57,420 nt of DNA, taken from NCBI GenBank assembly GCA_943326015.2, contig CALPRQ020000025.1:1-57420 (forward strand), in the 5' to 3' direction. The notes beneath the pieces are model-generated. The model had not been told where the DNA came from. It saw only the letters and a list, made by a program, of their open reading frames with translations, and did no database searches. Origin of the DNA: Chitinophaga pinensis (GTDB lineage Bacteria; Pseudomonadota; Gammaproteobacteria; Burkholderiales; Burkholderiaceae_C). Positions 8,363 through 17,959 of the stretch are shown here, one piece after another; position 1 is the stretch's first letter, and each line of letters starts with the position of its first letter. Made by a program: the position numbers and the translations under genes.

Positions 8363-9558
8363 ACCAGTCCGTCATCCAGCTGCATCGCCCGGGCCAGCTG
8401 CAGCTGTCGGCCTTGCCGCCGCTGTCGCTCTACATCCATCTGCCCTGGTGTCTGAAGAAATGCCCTTACTGCGACTTCAACTCGCACCAGGCCGAGCAAG
8501 GTGCCTTTCCCGAGCAGCGCTACCTCGATGCGCTGCGCGCCGACCTCGAGTCCAGCCTGCCGCTGATCTGGGGCCGCAGCGTGCACAGCGTCTTCATCGG
8601 CGGCGGCACGCCCAGCCTGTTCTCGCCCGATGCGATCGATCGCCTGCTGTCCGACGTCCGCGCGCTGCTGCGGCTCGAAGCCGACACCGAGATCACGCTC
8701 GAAGCCAACCCCGGCACCTTCGAGAAGGACCGCTTCAAGGCCTTCCGCGAGGCCGGCGTCACGCGCCTGAGCGTGGGCGTGCAGAGCTTCGACGACCGTT
8801 TCCTGCGGGCGCTGGGCCGGGTCCACAGCGCCGACCAGGCCCGGGCCGCGCTTGATGAGGCCGCGCGCCATTTCGAGACCTTCAACATCGACCTGATGTA
8901 TGCGCTGCCGGGCCAGACCCTGGCCGAGCTGGACCGCGACCTCGACATCGCGCTGGGCTTCAATCCGCCGCATCTGTCGGTCTACCACCTGACGCTCGAA
9001 CCCAACACCTATTTCGCCAAGTTCCCGCCCGCCTTGCCGGACGAGGACCTGGCTTATGAGATGCTGGACCGCATCACCGAGCGCACCGGCCAAGCCGGGC
9101 TGTCGCGCTACGAGGTCTCGGCCTACGCGCGTGCCGGTCACCGCTGTTTCCACAACTGGAACTACTGGCAGTTCGGTGACTACCTCGGCATCGGCGCCGG
9201 GGCGCATGGCAAGCTCAGCTTCGCGCACCGCGTGCTGCGCCAGGTGCGCTGGCGCGACCCGCAGCTCTACATGGAGAACGCCTTGCAGGGCCAGCCGATG
9301 GCGAGCGAGGAGGAAGTCGCGCCTGGCGAGCTGCCGTTCGAGTTCATGCTCAACGCGCTGCGGCTGCGCGAGGGCTTCCCGCTGGCGCTGTTCAACGAGC
9401 GCACCGGATTGCCGCTCAGCCAGATCATGCCGGCGCTGCAGCAGGCCGAGGCCAAGGGCTGGATTGAGCGCGATCTGGCCAGCGTGCGTCCGACCGAGCG
9501 CGGCTTCGATTTCCTGAGCGACCTGCAGGAACTGTTCCTGCCTGACGAAGGCCATTGA
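8359..9558 (+). CDS. hemW: Radical SAM heme chaperone HemW
   Basis: HemW binds heme and delivers it to target proteins. It was long annotated as oxygen-independent coproporphyrinogen oxidase. The 399-aa protein has the radical SAM cluster CLKKCPYC (Cys 31, 35, 38), GGGTPSL, SVGVQSF and the C-terminal HemW domain. It lacks the N-terminal extension and extra cysteine of true HemN. The start overlaps rdgB by four bases. HemW activity in vivo is inferred from family, not visible directly. Confidence 0.9.
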   Translation: MNQSVIQLHRPGQLQLSALPPLSLYIHLPWCLKKCPYCDFNSHQAEQGAFPEQRYLDALRADLESSLPLIWGRSVHSVFIGGGTPSLFSPDAIDRLLSDVRALLRLEADTEITLEANPGTFEKDRFKAFREAGVTRLSVGVQSFDDRFLRALGRVHSADQARAALDEAARHFETFNIDLMYALPGQTLAELDRDLDIALGFNPPHLSVYHLTLEPNTYFAKFPPALPDEDLAYEMLDRITERTGQAGLSRYEVSAYARAGHRCFHNWNYWQFGDYLGIGAGAHGKLSFAHRVLRQVRWRDPQLYMENALQGQPMASEEEVAPGELPFEFMLNALRLREGFPLALFNERTGLPLSQIMPALQQAEAKGWIERDLASVRPTERGFDFLSDLQELFLPDEGH

Positions 9559-9568
9559 TGCGGGTTTC

Positions 9569-9587
9569 CCTGTCTGGCAAAGACAGG
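9569..9587 (+). terminator. Hairpin downstream of hemW
   Basis: CCTGTCT (9569-9575) pairs with AGACAGG (9581-9587) around a 5-base loop, 11 bases after the hemW stop. No T-run follows, so it may be a 3'-end stabiliser or part of a factor-dependent stop rather than a classical terminator. Confidence 0.35.
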
Positions 9588-9610
9588 CGACAATAGCGCA
9601 TTACCCATGC

Positions 9611-9629
9611 CGGGGCGGACGCCGCCCCG
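9611..9629. promoter_or_regulatory. GC-rich hairpin upstream of the DUF349 gene
   Basis: CGGGGCGG (9611-9618) is perfectly complementary to CCGCCCCG (9622-9629), with an ACG triloop. No T-run follows. It lies 30 bases before the DUF349 start and a -10-like AATACT (9645-9650) lies between. It may therefore be upstream of that gene's transcript or the 3' end of the hemW transcript. Confidence 0.35.
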
Positions 9630-9658
9630 CGCGTCTAATTCCTGAATACTGTTCCGTC

Positions 9659-12304
9659 GTGAATACCTCCAAGTCTTCCTCCAAGCCCGCCGACCTCTCG
9701 CAACTCGACGCCCTCACGGGCGGAGCCTTCACCGCGCCGACCTCCGGCGAGCGCGCCGCCCGCCTGCGCGAGTGGCTGGCCTCCGAACCTTCGGTCGACA
9801 GCATGGCCGAGGTCTACCGTGAGCTCTCGCACCGCGACAAGGGCGCTGCCAAGGCCTTGAAGGAAAAGCTCGACGAGCTCAAGCGCGCCAAGGCGCAGGA
9901 AGCGATCGCCGAGGAATGGGCGGCCAAGGCCCGTGCCCTGATCGAGCAGCCGCGCCTGAACCTGGCCGACGCGATGGCCTGGCAGCGCGATGCCGCCAAG
10001 GCTGGCGCGCCGCTGTCGCGCGAACCGCTGGCCGGCCTCAAGGCTGCGCTGGCCGAACGCATGAAGGCGGTCGAGGAGCTGCAACACCGGGTCCAGGTCG
10101 AGCGCGAGACCGCGCTGCTGCTGGCCCAGCGCATCGAGGTGCTGTCGACCAAGCCCTGGCGCGAGGCACAGGCTGTGCTCGCGGGCCTGGGCGCCGATGT
10201 GGCGCAGTGGCAGGCCGCGGCCCAGCAGTTCGGCGCCGAGCCGGCCTGGGACAGCCTGGACCCCAAGTACCCGGCCCAGCTTGAGGCTTCGCGCCAGCAG
10301 CTGACCCTGGTCTGGGAAGCCTTCGGCGCGGCGCTGGATCAGGCCGCCGCTGCCGCAGAGAGCGCCGAGGCGCCGTTGCCCGCGGTGCCGGTCTGGGCCG
10401 ACGAGCTGCGCGTCGCGCGCGGCGAAGCTCCGGCAGCCGTGGCCGCCGTGGCGGCCGCCGTTGTTATCGACCCGGCCCAGCTGGCGCAGCTGCAAGCCAA
10501 GGCGGCCGAAGTCGTCGGTGCCGCGTTGAGCGCGCTGCAACAGAATGTGGCCGAGGGCCACGGCAAGACCACGGCCAAGGCGGTCTCGGTCCTGCGCGCC
10601 GCGCTCAAGGAGCATGGTCGCCATGTCTCGGCCGAACTCGAACCGCTGGTCCAGGCCGCGCTGGCGCAGGCCGGCGAACTCGCGGGTGGTCAGCGCCTGC
10701 GCGCCGACCAGCTGCGCGAAGAGCTGCTGGCCAAGGCGCTCGAGCTGACGCAAGCGCCCGAAGGCCAGCGCCCGGGTGGCCGCAAGATCCAGGAGACGCT
10801 GCGCGGCCTGCGCGAGCAATGGAAGGCCGCCGACCAGGGCGCTGCGCCGAACCACGCGCTGTGGAAGAAGTTCGACGAGGCCTGCACCGCCGCCCACAAG
10901 CTGGTCGAGGCCTGGCTGGGCAAGCTCAAGGAACAGACCGAAGTCAGCCGCGCCCAGCGCCTGGTCATGATCGAGGACATCAAGGCCTGGACCGCGGCCC
11001 ATGCCGACAACAGCGACTGGAAGACCCAGCTGCGCGAACTGCACGGCTTTGCCGAGCGCTGGCGCCAGTCCGGCCATGTGAGCGAGAAGCTCTACGCCGA
11101 GCTGCAGCCGCTCTGGAAGGCCACCATGCAGGCGGCTCACGCGCGTCTGGAGGCTGCCCAGGCTGAAAGCGTCGCCCGCCGTCACGCGCTGATCGAGGAG
11201 GCCAGGGAGCTGGGCGCCGCGCCTTCGCTGCGCATCGACGCGGTCAAGGCGCTGCAGCAGCGCTGGCAGCAGGAGGCCCATGCCGTGCCGCTGGAGCGCA
11301 AGCAGGAACAGAAACTGTGGGAAGCCTTCCGCAAGCCGATCGACGAGGCCTTCGAGCGCAAGGGCTCCGAGCGCAGCAAGTCTGCCTCGGCCCTCAGCGA
11401 GCATGACAAGCTCGTGCTCGACGCGGCCAAGGCGCTGGAGGCAGCCAATGCCGGCGGCGATGCGCAGCAGATCCGCGCCGCGATGCAGGAGCTGCAGGAC
11501 GCGATCCGGGGCCAGGCTGCGGCAGTCGCTGCCGAGCAGGCCAAGCCGGTTGCATCAGCAGCAGCCGAGCTTGCGGCTGATGCAGCCACCGAGCCGGCCG
11601 CCGAGGAATCGGCCGAAGCAGCTCCGGCCAAGCCGGCTGCCGCGCCGAAGAAGATCGTTGCCGTGCGCGGTGATGACCGTCCCGGCATGGTCAAGGCCAC
11701 TCAGGCCACTGGTCGCCCGGGCGACAAGGGTCCGCGTGCCGGTGGTCGCGACGAGCGCGGTGGCCGTGACGGTCGCGATGGCCGCCGCGAAGGCTTCGGC
11801 CGTCCCGAGCGCGGCGACCGCGCCGGCTTCGAGCCGCGCGGCCCGCGTCTGGGCGATGCCGCCTTCCGCGCCCAGCGCGAGGCGGTCGAGCATGCCGAGG
11901 CTGCGCTGCGCAAGCTGGCGGCCCATGCCCATGGCGAAGTGCTGACCCAGCTGCTGGGCGCCTGGGAGCAGCGCGATGCGGCGGCCTTGCCCGCCGCGCA
12001 GGCTTTGGGTGGCCGCGTCGGCAACGCCCGCAGCGCCTGGGTCCAGGCCGTCGGCAAGGCCCCGGCCGCTGGCACTGCTGGAGCCGAAAGCCTGTTGCGC
12101 CTGGAGATGGCCGCCGAGGTCCCGACCCCGGCCGAGCAGCTCGACGCGCGCCGCGCGCTGCAGCTCAAGTTGCTGACCCGTCGCAACGATCCGGCACCGG
12201 CCCAGACCTGGGCCCAGGATGTCGCGCAGGTGCTGGCGTCGGACTTCGACGCCGCGCAGGCCCGCCGTCTGCAGAACGCGCTCAAGGTCCTGCTGCGCAA
12301 GTGA
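9659..12304 (+). CDS. DUF349 domain-containing protein, large
   Basis: This 881-aa hydrophilic, largely helical protein starts with GTG (MNTSKSSSK). It contains DUF349-type three-helix repeats recognisable by LRGLREQWKAADQGAAPN and LWKKFDEACTAAHK (about 375-425) and by ALQQRWQQEAHA with LWEAFRKPIDEAFERKG further on. A Pro/Ala-rich linker (about 620-670) is followed by an Arg/Gly-rich stretch (about 684-728) resembling RGG-type RNA-binding segments, then another helical block. The family's function is not established. There is no membrane segment or signal. The start is uncertain because no good Shine-Dalgarno sequence is present; an AATACT -10-like box ends 8 bases upstream. Confidence 0.8.
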   Translation: MNTSKSSSKPADLSQLDALTGGAFTAPTSGERAARLREWLASEPSVDSMAEVYRELSHRDKGAAKALKEKLDELKRAKAQEAIAEEWAAKARALIEQPRLNLADAMAWQRDAAKAGAPLSREPLAGLKAALAERMKAVEELQHRVQVERETALLLAQRIEVLSTKPWREAQAVLAGLGADVAQWQAAAQQFGAEPAWDSLDPKYPAQLEASRQQLTLVWEAFGAALDQAAAAAESAEAPLPAVPVWADELRVARGEAPAAVAAVAAAVVIDPAQLAQLQAKAAEVVGAALSALQQNVAEGHGKTTAKAVSVLRAALKEHGRHVSAELEPLVQAALAQAGELAGGQRLRADQLREELLAKALELTQAPEGQRPGGRKIQETLRGLREQWKAADQGAAPNHALWKKFDEACTAAHKLVEAWLGKLKEQTEVSRAQRLVMIEDIKAWTAAHADNSDWKTQLRELHGFAERWRQSGHVSEKLYAELQPLWKATMQAAHARLEAAQAESVARRHALIEEARELGAAPSLRIDAVKALQQRWQQEAHAVPLERKQEQKLWEAFRKPIDEAFERKGSERSKSASALSEHDKLVLDAAKALEAANAGGDAQQIRAAMQELQDAIRGQAAAVAAEQAKPVASAAAELAADAATEPAAEESAEAAPAKPAAAPKKIVAVRGDDRPGMVKATQATGRPGDKGPRAGGRDERGGRDGRDGRREGFGRPERGDRAGFEPRGPRLGDAAFRAQREAVEHAEAALRKLAAHAHGEVLTQLLGAWEQRDAAALPAAQALGGRVGNARSAWVQAVGKAPAAGTAGAESLLRLEMAAEVPTPAEQLDARRALQLKLLTRRNDPAPAQTWAQDVAQVLASDFDAAQARRLQNALKVLLRK

Positions 12305-12325
12305 TGCGGCTGGCCGTCGCGCGCT

Positions 12326-13177
12326 TCAGCGTGGCGGTCGCCTGAAGAAGGCGTCGAGCAGCGGCGCCAGCTCGGGGAACTCGCGCGCGTAGCGCGCCCG
12401 GGCCACCCAGTAGGCCTCGCAGCTGCAGGCAAAGAATTCGGCCGGCGCCTCGGCGGCGTAGGCGTCCAGCCAGGGCGCCGGCTCGCCGAAGCGCTCGGAC
12501 AGTGCCAGCTGCTCGCCAAAACGCTGGTAGGCCGTGCTCCAGGCCTGTTGCCAGCGCTGTTGCGCAGCCATGCGGCCCAGTCCCATGAAGTCCGCCGGCA
12601 ATGGCGGGCAGCCGTCTGCCGCTGCGCTGGCCGGCTTGCCGCGCAGATCGAACTTGTGCGCGAACTCGTGGATCACGAGGTTGTGGCCCTGCGTCGTCGC
12701 CTGCCGGCCACCCTTCACACGCGACCAGGCCAGCATCACCGGACCGCCGGCCATGGCCTCGCCGATCAGTGGCTCCTGCCAGCGGTGCAGCACGCCGGCC
12801 GCGTCGACGGCCTCGCGTGGTGCCAGCACCTCGTCCGGGTGCACCACGATGCCGACGAAGTCGTCGTACCAGTCCAGCCCGTCAGCGCCCAGATGCAGCA
12901 GCGGCAGGCAGGCCTGGGCCGCAATACTCAGTGCGATCGCGTCGCTGATCACCAGGCCTTGCGCGCCGTGGAATTCCTTGTCGGCCAGGAAACGCGCGCT
13001 CAATTGCCGCAGCCCTTGTCGTTCGCCTTGGCCCAGATCGTGCAGGCAGGGCAGGCCGGCCAGGGTCTTGTTCCAGAGCGGGTCCGGGATCTCGGGCGGG
13101 ACGGACAGGCCGGGGTGTCCCAGCCAGCGCCGCAGCCGTTCCACCAGACTTGGCAAAAGGCCTTTAGGCTGCGCCAT
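12326..13177 (-). CDS. mtfA: Zinc-dependent peptidase of the MtfA family
   Basis: MtfA is a gluzincin-like zinc peptidase. In E. coli it binds the Mlc repressor and so modulates the glucose phosphotransferase system. The 283-aa protein has the zinc motif HEFAH (170-174) followed by KFDLRG, plus the family's DWYDDFVGIVVHP and GPVMLAWSRVKGG segments and a downstream Glu in EFFACSCEAYW. The start MAQPKGLLPSL is chosen where similarity begins; the frame remains open upstream through lpxH. It lies 20 bases after lpxH in the same direction. Whether an Mlc partner exists here is unknown. Confidence 0.88.
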   Translation of the reverse strand: MAQPKGLLPSLVERLRRWLGHPGLSVPPEIPDPLWNKTLAGLPCLHDLGQGERQGLRQLSARFLADKEFHGAQGLVISDAIALSIAAQACLPLLHLGADGLDWYDDFVGIVVHPDEVLAPREAVDAAGVLHRWQEPLIGEAMAGGPVMLAWSRVKGGRQATTQGHNLVIHEFAHKFDLRGKPASAAADGCPPLPADFMGLGRMAAQQRWQQAWSTAYQRFGEQLALSERFGEPAPWLDAYAAEAPAEFFACSCEAYWVARARYAREFPELAPLLDAFFRRPPR

Positions 13178-13197
13178 CGGGCATTTTCCTGGCCACC

Positions 13198-14013
13198 TCA
13201 GTCCGCCAAGGCGATCCGGTGCCAGCCGTCGGCATCGAGTCGCAGCGCTTCGGCGCGCACAGGCCGCGCATCGACATCCCAGTCGCTCAGTACCAGCCGC
13301 TGCAGCCCGTCGCCCAGTTCGTGACGGGCCGGTTTGTGGGTGTGGCCGTGCACCAGCTGGTCGGCCTGGCAGGCCCGTAGCCAGTCCCTGGCCAGGGCCG
13401 GATCGACGTCGGCCCAGCTCAGCTGCGGGTCCTGCTTGCGGGCCTCGCTCTGGGCGCGCAGGCTGCGCGCGAGGGCCGCGCGCTCGGACAGCGGGCGCGC
13501 CAGAAAAGCCGTCTGCCAGTCGGGATGGCGCACCTGGTCGCGGAAGGCCAGGTAGTCGGCATCGTCCAGACACAGCGCGTCGCCATGGCTCAGCAGCAGG
13601 CACTGCTTGCCCCAGCGCAGCCGGGTCGGATCGGGGATCAGGGTGGCGCCGCTGGCGGCGGCAAAGCGCTCGCCGAGCAGGAAGTCGCGGTTGCCGTGCA
13701 TGACGTAGAGCGCACGCCGGGCTGAAAAGGCGCGCAGGTCGGCGCAGATACTCGCCAGGAAATCGTAATCGGTGTCGGCAGCCCGTTCGGCGGGGGCAGC
13801 GTCGAGCAGGTCGTCGCCGATCCAGACCTCGAACAGGTCGCCGAGGATGAAGAGCGCGTCCGCCGCACAGCCTTGCAGGTAGCGCCTGAAGGCCTGCGCG
13901 GTGGCGGGCTCGCCGGCCTGCAGGTGCAGGTCGGAGATGAAGTCCAGCGCGCGCCAGTCGGCTGGGGCATTCAGCTCGCCCCGGCCGGCCAGCGCAGCGG
14001 GATCAGATCGCAA
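13198..14013 (-). CDS. lpxH: UDP-2,3-diacylglucosamine diphosphatase LpxH
   Basis: LpxH cleaves UDP-2,3-diacylglucosamine to lipid X and UMP at the inner membrane surface, step four of lipid A synthesis. The 271-aa protein has the calcineurin-like metallophosphoesterase motifs FISDLHL (25-31), [11 protein letters not shown] (58-68), HGNRDF, SHGDALC and HGHTH in order. It is longer than the ~240-aa E. coli enzyme because of ~20 extra N-terminal residues. The start overlaps the end of ppiB by 11 bases. Confidence 0.93.
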   Translation of the reverse strand: MRSDPAALAGRGELNAPADWRALDFISDLHLQAGEPATAQAFRRYLQGCAADALFILGDLFEVWIGDDLLDAAPAERAADTDYDFLASICADLRAFSARRALYVMHGNRDFLLGERFAAASGATLIPDPTRLRWGKQCLLLSHGDALCLDDADYLAFRDQVRHPDWQTAFLARPLSERAALARSLRAQSEARKQDPQLSWADVDPALARDWLRACQADQLVHGHTHKPARHELGDGLQRLVLSDWDVDARPVRAEALRLDADGWHRIALAD

Positions 14014-14515
14014 CGGCCTTTTCGATCACCACATCGGTGACCGGCACGTCGCTGTGATAGCCCTTGTTGCCGGTCTTGACGCCGCGGATCTTGTCGACGA
14101 TCTCGGTGCCCTGGACGACCTTGCCGAACACGGCATAGCCCCAGCCGCTCTGGGTTTCGCTCTTGAAGTTCAGGAACTCGTTGTCGGCCACGTTGATGAA
14201 GAACTGGGCGGTTGCCGAGTGCGGGGCGTTGGTGCGCGCCATCGCGACGGTGTACTTGTCGTTCTTGAGCTTGTTGTTGGCTTCGTTCTTGATCTCGGCG
14301 CCGGTGGGCTTTTGCGTCATGCCGGGCTCGAAGCCGCCGCCCTGGATCATGAAGCCGTTGATCACGCGGTGGAACACGGTGTTGTCGTAGTGACCGTTCT
14401 TGACGTATTCGAGGAAGTTGGCGGCCGAGATCGGCGCCTTCTCGTCGTCGAGTTCGATCGTGATGACGCCGTAGTCCTTGATGTGCAGTTCGATTTGGGG
14501 GTTGGCCATGTTCAT
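14003..14515 (-). CDS. ppiB: Cytoplasmic peptidyl-prolyl cis-trans isomerase (cyclophilin B)
   Basis: This is a cyclophilin that catalyses proline isomerisation during folding. The 170-aa protein lacks a signal peptide, so it should be cytoplasmic. It carries [13 protein letters not shown] with the catalytic Arg, and [17 protein letters not shown]. The ATG at 14515 overlaps the ppiA stop (ATGA); a second in-frame ATG at 14509 (MANPQIEL) is possible. It is closely related to the upstream ppiA product, so the pair looks like a tandem duplication. Confidence 0.93.
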   Translation of the reverse strand: MNMANPQIELHIKDYGVITIELDDEKAPISAANFLEYVKNGHYDNTVFHRVINGFMIQGGGFEPGMTQKPTGAEIKNEANNKLKNDKYTVAMARTNAPHSATAQFFINVADNEFLNFKSETQSGWGYAVFGKVVQGTEIVDKIRGVKTGNKGYHSDVPVTDVVIEKAVAI

Positions 14516-15111
14516 TTCTCCAATGTGGCTTTGATGATGGTGACTGGGGTGGTCGGCACGTTCTCGAACATGCCGCGGTTGCCGGTGCGGACCTGGCGGA
14601 TCTTGTCGACCACGTCGGCGCCGGCGATGACCTTGCCGAATACCGCATAACCCCAGCCATTCAGCGTCGGCTGGGTGTGGTTGAGGAAGCGGTTGTCGGC
14701 GATGTTGATGAAGAACTGCGCCGAGGCCGAATGGGGATCGTTGGTGCGCGCCATCGCGACTGTCAGCGGCAGGTTCTTGAGGCCGTTGTCGGCCTCGTTC
14801 TGGATAGTCGCGCGGGTCGGCTTTTGCTGCATCTCGGCCGTGAAGCCGCCGCCCTGGATCATGAAGCCGTCGATCACGCGGTGGAATACCGTGCCGTCGT
14901 AATGCTTGTCCTTGACGTACTGGACGAAGTTGGCGACCGTCTTGGGGGCTTTCTGCGCGTCGAGTTCGAGCACGATCGGCCCCAGGCTGGTCTCAAGCTT
15001 GACCCGCTGCGCAGCAGCCGGCGCAGCGGCATTCTGGGCCGCAGCGGGCAGGGTGGCAGCAAGCGCCAGTGCGGTGCCGGCGATCAGTCGGTTCAGGTGA
15101 CGTCTTTTCAT
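14512..15111 (-). CDS. ppiA: Periplasmic peptidyl-prolyl cis-trans isomerase (cyclophilin A)
   Basis: This 199-aa cyclophilin has an N-terminal signal peptide: basic MKRRHLNR, a hydrophobic core [11 protein letters not shown] and a likely cut after the AAA near residue 25. It is therefore the periplasmic paralogue. The catalytic block [13 protein letters not shown] and [17 protein letters not shown] are intact. The frame stays open far upstream, but the signal peptide fixes the start at 15111. It is followed directly by ppiB with an ATGA overlap, which is unusual because E. coli keeps the two genes apart. Confidence 0.93.
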   Translation of the reverse strand: MKRRHLNRLIAGTALALAATLPAAAQNAAAPAAAQRVKLETSLGPIVLELDAQKAPKTVANFVQYVKDKHYDGTVFHRVIDGFMIQGGGFTAEMQQKPTRATIQNEADNGLKNLPLTVAMARTNDPHSASAQFFINIADNRFLNHTQPTLNGWGYAVFGKVIAGADVVDKIRQVRTGNRGMFENVPTTPVTIIKATLEK

Positions 15112-15137
15112 GGCGGTCTCGGTGGATGGCGGTCGGA

Positions 15138-15692
15138 TCAGCGTGTGGCCGCTTCGGACGGCAACTGCTGGAGGATCTGCAGCTTGGGCCGCAGCGAGGG
15201 GTCGGTGGGGTCGAGCTCGAGCGCGCGCGCCCAGGCCTTGCCGGCCAGGCGGGCGTAGATGTCGCCCAGGTTCTGGTGCGCGGTCGCGTAGCCGGGGCTC
15301 AGGCGCAAGGCGGTTTCGAGCGCTGCGCGGGCCGGCTCCAGTCGGCCGGCGGCCGCGTGCAGCACCGCGAGGTTGTTGTAGGGCTCGGGCAGTTCGGGGA
15401 AGTCCTGCGTCAGCGCGGTGAAGGTCGCACTCGCCGCGTCGGGCTGGCCGTTCTGGCTCTGCGCCACGCCCTTGAGGAAGCGCAGCTGGGCGTCGTTCGG
15501 GTGCTCGGCCAGCGCGGCCTCGGCCTTCTGTTGCGCCTCGGCGGGCTGCTCGGCGCGCAGCAGGCGCGCGACTTCCTCGTGGACGGAAATCTGGGCCTGC
15601 GACAGGCCGGGGGCCAGCAGGCCTGCCAGCATCAGCAGAGTGCTCAGTGCGGCGGACATCAGGGGGGCGAAACCGGTGTGGAGGCGTGACAT
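15138..15692 (-). CDS. Exported TPR-repeat protein, function unknown
   Basis: The 184-aa protein begins with a signal-like segment ([30 protein letters not shown] in part, likely cut near SQAQ at 33). About three tetratricopeptide repeats follow: [40 protein letters not shown] and [20 protein letters not shown]. TPRs mediate protein contacts, so it may be a periplasmic adaptor. It ends 26 bases before ppiA in the same direction, so the two may be co-transcribed. It is divergent from cysS. No catalytic motif is visible. Confidence 0.82.
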   Translation of the reverse strand: MSRLHTGFAPLMSAALSTLLMLAGLLAPGLSQAQISVHEEVARLLRAEQPAEAQQKAEAALAEHPNDAQLRFLKGVAQSQNGQPDAASATFTALTQDFPELPEPYNNLAVLHAAAGRLEPARAALETALRLSPGYATAHQNLGDIYARLAGKAWARALELDPTDPSLRPKLQILQQLPSEAATR

Positions 15693-15806
15693 GGTGGCGT
15701 TGCAGCAAGGGGGGCGGCCGGGTGGCGCGCCAAAACGGGCACAATACGCGACCTTGCGCGGCGTCGGGACGGTTTGTCAAGACATGGCCTCGACAGCCTG
15801 CGCCGA

Positions 15807-15812
15807 TATACT
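15807..15812 (+). promoter_or_regulatory. Candidate -10 box of the cysS promoter
   Basis: TATACT lies 41 bases before the cysS ATG inside the 161-base divergent gap between the TPR gene and cysS. A -35 is not clear. The downstream leader is GC-rich and has no obvious T-box or attenuator. Confidence 0.45.
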
Positions 15813-15853
15813 GCAAAAGATTGTATCTGAGGGGTTCCGCCCCCAAGCTCCCC

Positions 15854-17233
15854 ATGACCTTGCGCATTTACAACTCGCTGACGCGCCGCGTCGACGACTT
15901 CTCTCCGATCGAGCCCGGCCATGTGCGCCTCTACGTCTGTGGCATGACGGTCTACGACCTCTGTCACCTCGGCCATGCCCGTTCCATGGTGGCGTTCGAC
16001 GTCGTGCAGCGCTGGCTCAAGGCCAGCGGCTACCGCGTCACCTATGTGCGCAACGTCACCGACATCGACGACAAGATCATCGCGCGCGCGCTCAAGAATG
16101 GCGAGACCATCCGCAGCCTGACCGACCGCATGGTCGATGCACTGCACCAGGACGCCGACGCGCTCAAGATCGAGCGCCCGACCTTCGAGCCGCGCGCGAC
16201 TGACTATGTGCCGCAGATGCTCGACCTGATCGGCAAGCTGGAACAGAAAGGCCTGGCCTACCGCAGTGCCAACGGCGACGTCAACTACGCCGTGCGCCAG
16301 TTCGAGGGCTACGGCAAGCTGTCGGGCAAGAGCCTGGACGACCTGCGCGCCGGCGAGCGCGTGGCCGTCGATGACGGCAAACAGGACCCGCTCGACTTCG
16401 TGCTCTGGAAAGCCGCCAAGGCCGACGAGCCGGCCGAAGCCAAGTGGGACGGCGCCTACGGCCTGGGCCGACCGGGCTGGCATATCGAGTGCTCGGCCAT
16501 GAGCTGCGAGATGCTGGGCGAGAGCTTCGACATCCACGGCGGCGGCGCCGACCTGCAGTTCCCGCACCACGAGAACGAGATCGCCCAGAGCGAAGGCGCG
16601 AGCGGCCAGCCGCTGGCGCGGTTCTGGATGCACAACGGCTTCGTGCGCGTCGACAACGAGAAGATGTCCAAGAGCCTGGGCAACTTCTTCACCATCCGCG
16701 AGGTGCTGCAGAAGTACGACGCCGAGACGGTGCGCTTCTTCATCCTGCGCGCGCATTACCGCAGCGCACTGAACTACAGCGACGCGCACCTCGATGACGC
16801 GCGCAATGCCCTGAAGCGCCTCTACACCGCGCTGGCCTCGGTGCCGGCGACTGAAGCCCAGATCGACTGGAGCGACGACTACGCCGCGCGCTTCAAGGCC
16901 GCGCTGGACGAGGATTTCGGCACCCCCGAGGCGGTCGCCGTGCTGTTCGAGCTCGCGAGCGAGGTCAACCGCAGCCGCTCGACCGAGCGCGCCGGCCTGT
17001 TGAAGGCGCTGGGCGCCATCCTCGGCCTGCTGCAGGAAGACCCGACCGCCTTTCTGCAGGGCGGAGCCGCTGGCGGCCTCGACGAAGCCGCGATCCAGCA
17101 GCAGATCGAAGCCCGCGCCGCGGCCAAGGCCGCCAAGGACTGGCCCGAGGCCGACCGCATCCGCAAGGCCCTGCTCGAGCAGGGCGTGGTGCTCAAGGAC
17201 GGTCCCGCCGGTACCAGCTGGGAACGGGCCTGA
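15854..17233 (+). CDS. cysS: Cysteinyl-tRNA synthetase
   Basis: CysS charges tRNA-Cys. The 459-aa class I synthetase has the zinc ligand C29 in YVCGMTVYD, the HIGH-type motif HLGH (38-41), the second zinc site in WHIECSAMS with [19 protein letters not shown], and KMSKS at about 270-274. Length is normal. The start MTLRIYNSL matches the family; an open frame upstream is ignored. The downstream DNA glycosylase gene starts one base after the stop. Confidence 0.96.
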   Translation: MTLRIYNSLTRRVDDFSPIEPGHVRLYVCGMTVYDLCHLGHARSMVAFDVVQRWLKASGYRVTYVRNVTDIDDKIIARALKNGETIRSLTDRMVDALHQDADALKIERPTFEPRATDYVPQMLDLIGKLEQKGLAYRSANGDVNYAVRQFEGYGKLSGKSLDDLRAGERVAVDDGKQDPLDFVLWKAAKADEPAEAKWDGAYGLGRPGWHIECSAMSCEMLGESFDIHGGGADLQFPHHENEIAQSEGASGQPLARFWMHNGFVRVDNEKMSKSLGNFFTIREVLQKYDAETVRFFILRAHYRSALNYSDAHLDDARNALKRLYTALASVPATEAQIDWSDDYAARFKAALDEDFGTPEAVAVLFELASEVNRSRSTERAGLLKALGAILGLLQEDPTAFLQGGAAGGLDEAAIQQQIEARAAAKAAKDWPEADRIRKALLEQGVVLKDGPAGTSWERA

Positions 17234-17234
17234 A

Positions 17235-17921
17235 ATGGGCCAGACTCCGATCGAGTCGGCCGCCTTGCGGAGGGCCGATGCGGCTGCTGGCGCGGCGGCG
17301 CCCTTGCGTCCGACCTATTGGGCCGAGGCCTGCCGCCACCTGATCAAGCGCGACCGCGTGATGAAGAAGCTCATCCCGCGCTTTCCGGATGTGACGCTGC
17401 AGTCGCGCGCCGATCCCTTCACGACGCTGGCGCGCAGCGTGATCGGCCAGCAGATTTCGGTCAAGTCGGCACAGGCGGTCTGGCATCGCTTCGTCAAGCT
17501 GCTGCCCGTGGTCAGCCCGGCCGGCGTGCTGGCGCTGGCGCCCGAGGCCATGCGCGCCGCCGGCCTGAGCACGCGCAAGATCGACTACCTGGTCGACCTG
17601 GCGCGCCATTTTGATTCGGGCGAGCTGCATGTCGATGGCTGGCACGACATGGACGACGAATCCATCATCCAGGAACTGGTCGCGATCCGCGGCATCGGCC
17701 GCTGGACGGCCGAGATGTTCCTGATCTTCTACCTGCTGCGCCCGAATGTGCTGCCGCTCGATGACGTGGGCCTGATCCGCGGCATCAGCCAGAGCTATTT
17801 CTCGGGCGAGCCGGTCAGCCGCAGCGAGGCACGCGAGGTCGCCGCTGCCTGGTCACCCTATTGCAGCGTCGCCACTTGGTATATTTGGCGCTCGTTGGAC
17901 CCCGTGCCGGCAGCGAGCTGA
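17235..17921 (+). CDS. DNA-3-methyladenine glycosylase II family (AlkA-like)
   Basis: This HhH-GPD superfamily glycosylase removes alkylated bases to begin base excision repair. The 228-aa protein has [16 protein letters not shown], then the helix-hairpin-helix [15 protein letters not shown] and the catalytic aspartate region LPLDDVGL (Asp176/177). There is no C-terminal Fe-S cysteine cluster, which separates it from endonuclease III and MutY. It lacks the long N-terminal domain of E. coli AlkA, as do many short bacterial homologues. Its end overlaps nothing; accA follows 38 bases later. Confidence 0.88.
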   Translation: MGQTPIESAALRRADAAAGAAAPLRPTYWAEACRHLIKRDRVMKKLIPRFPDVTLQSRADPFTTLARSVIGQQISVKSAQAVWHRFVKLLPVVSPAGVLALAPEAMRAAGLSTRKIDYLVDLARHFDSGELHVDGWHDMDDESIIQELVAIRGIGRWTAEMFLIFYLLRPNVLPLDDVGLIRGISQSYFSGEPVSRSEAREVAAAWSPYCSVATWYIWRSLDPVPAAS

Positions 17922-17959
17922 CGCGCGCCTGGCACCACAGCAGACCAAAGGAGTACACC

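Noticed and set aside
9635-11404. Long minus-strand open frame opposite the DUF349 gene
   Set aside because: It has no conserved motif and biased composition; the plus strand encodes clear DUF349 repeats.
15647-15853. N-terminal extension of cysS by the open upstream frame
   Set aside because: The extension has no similarity to CysS and would cover the candidate promoter; the family start is MTLRIYNSL.
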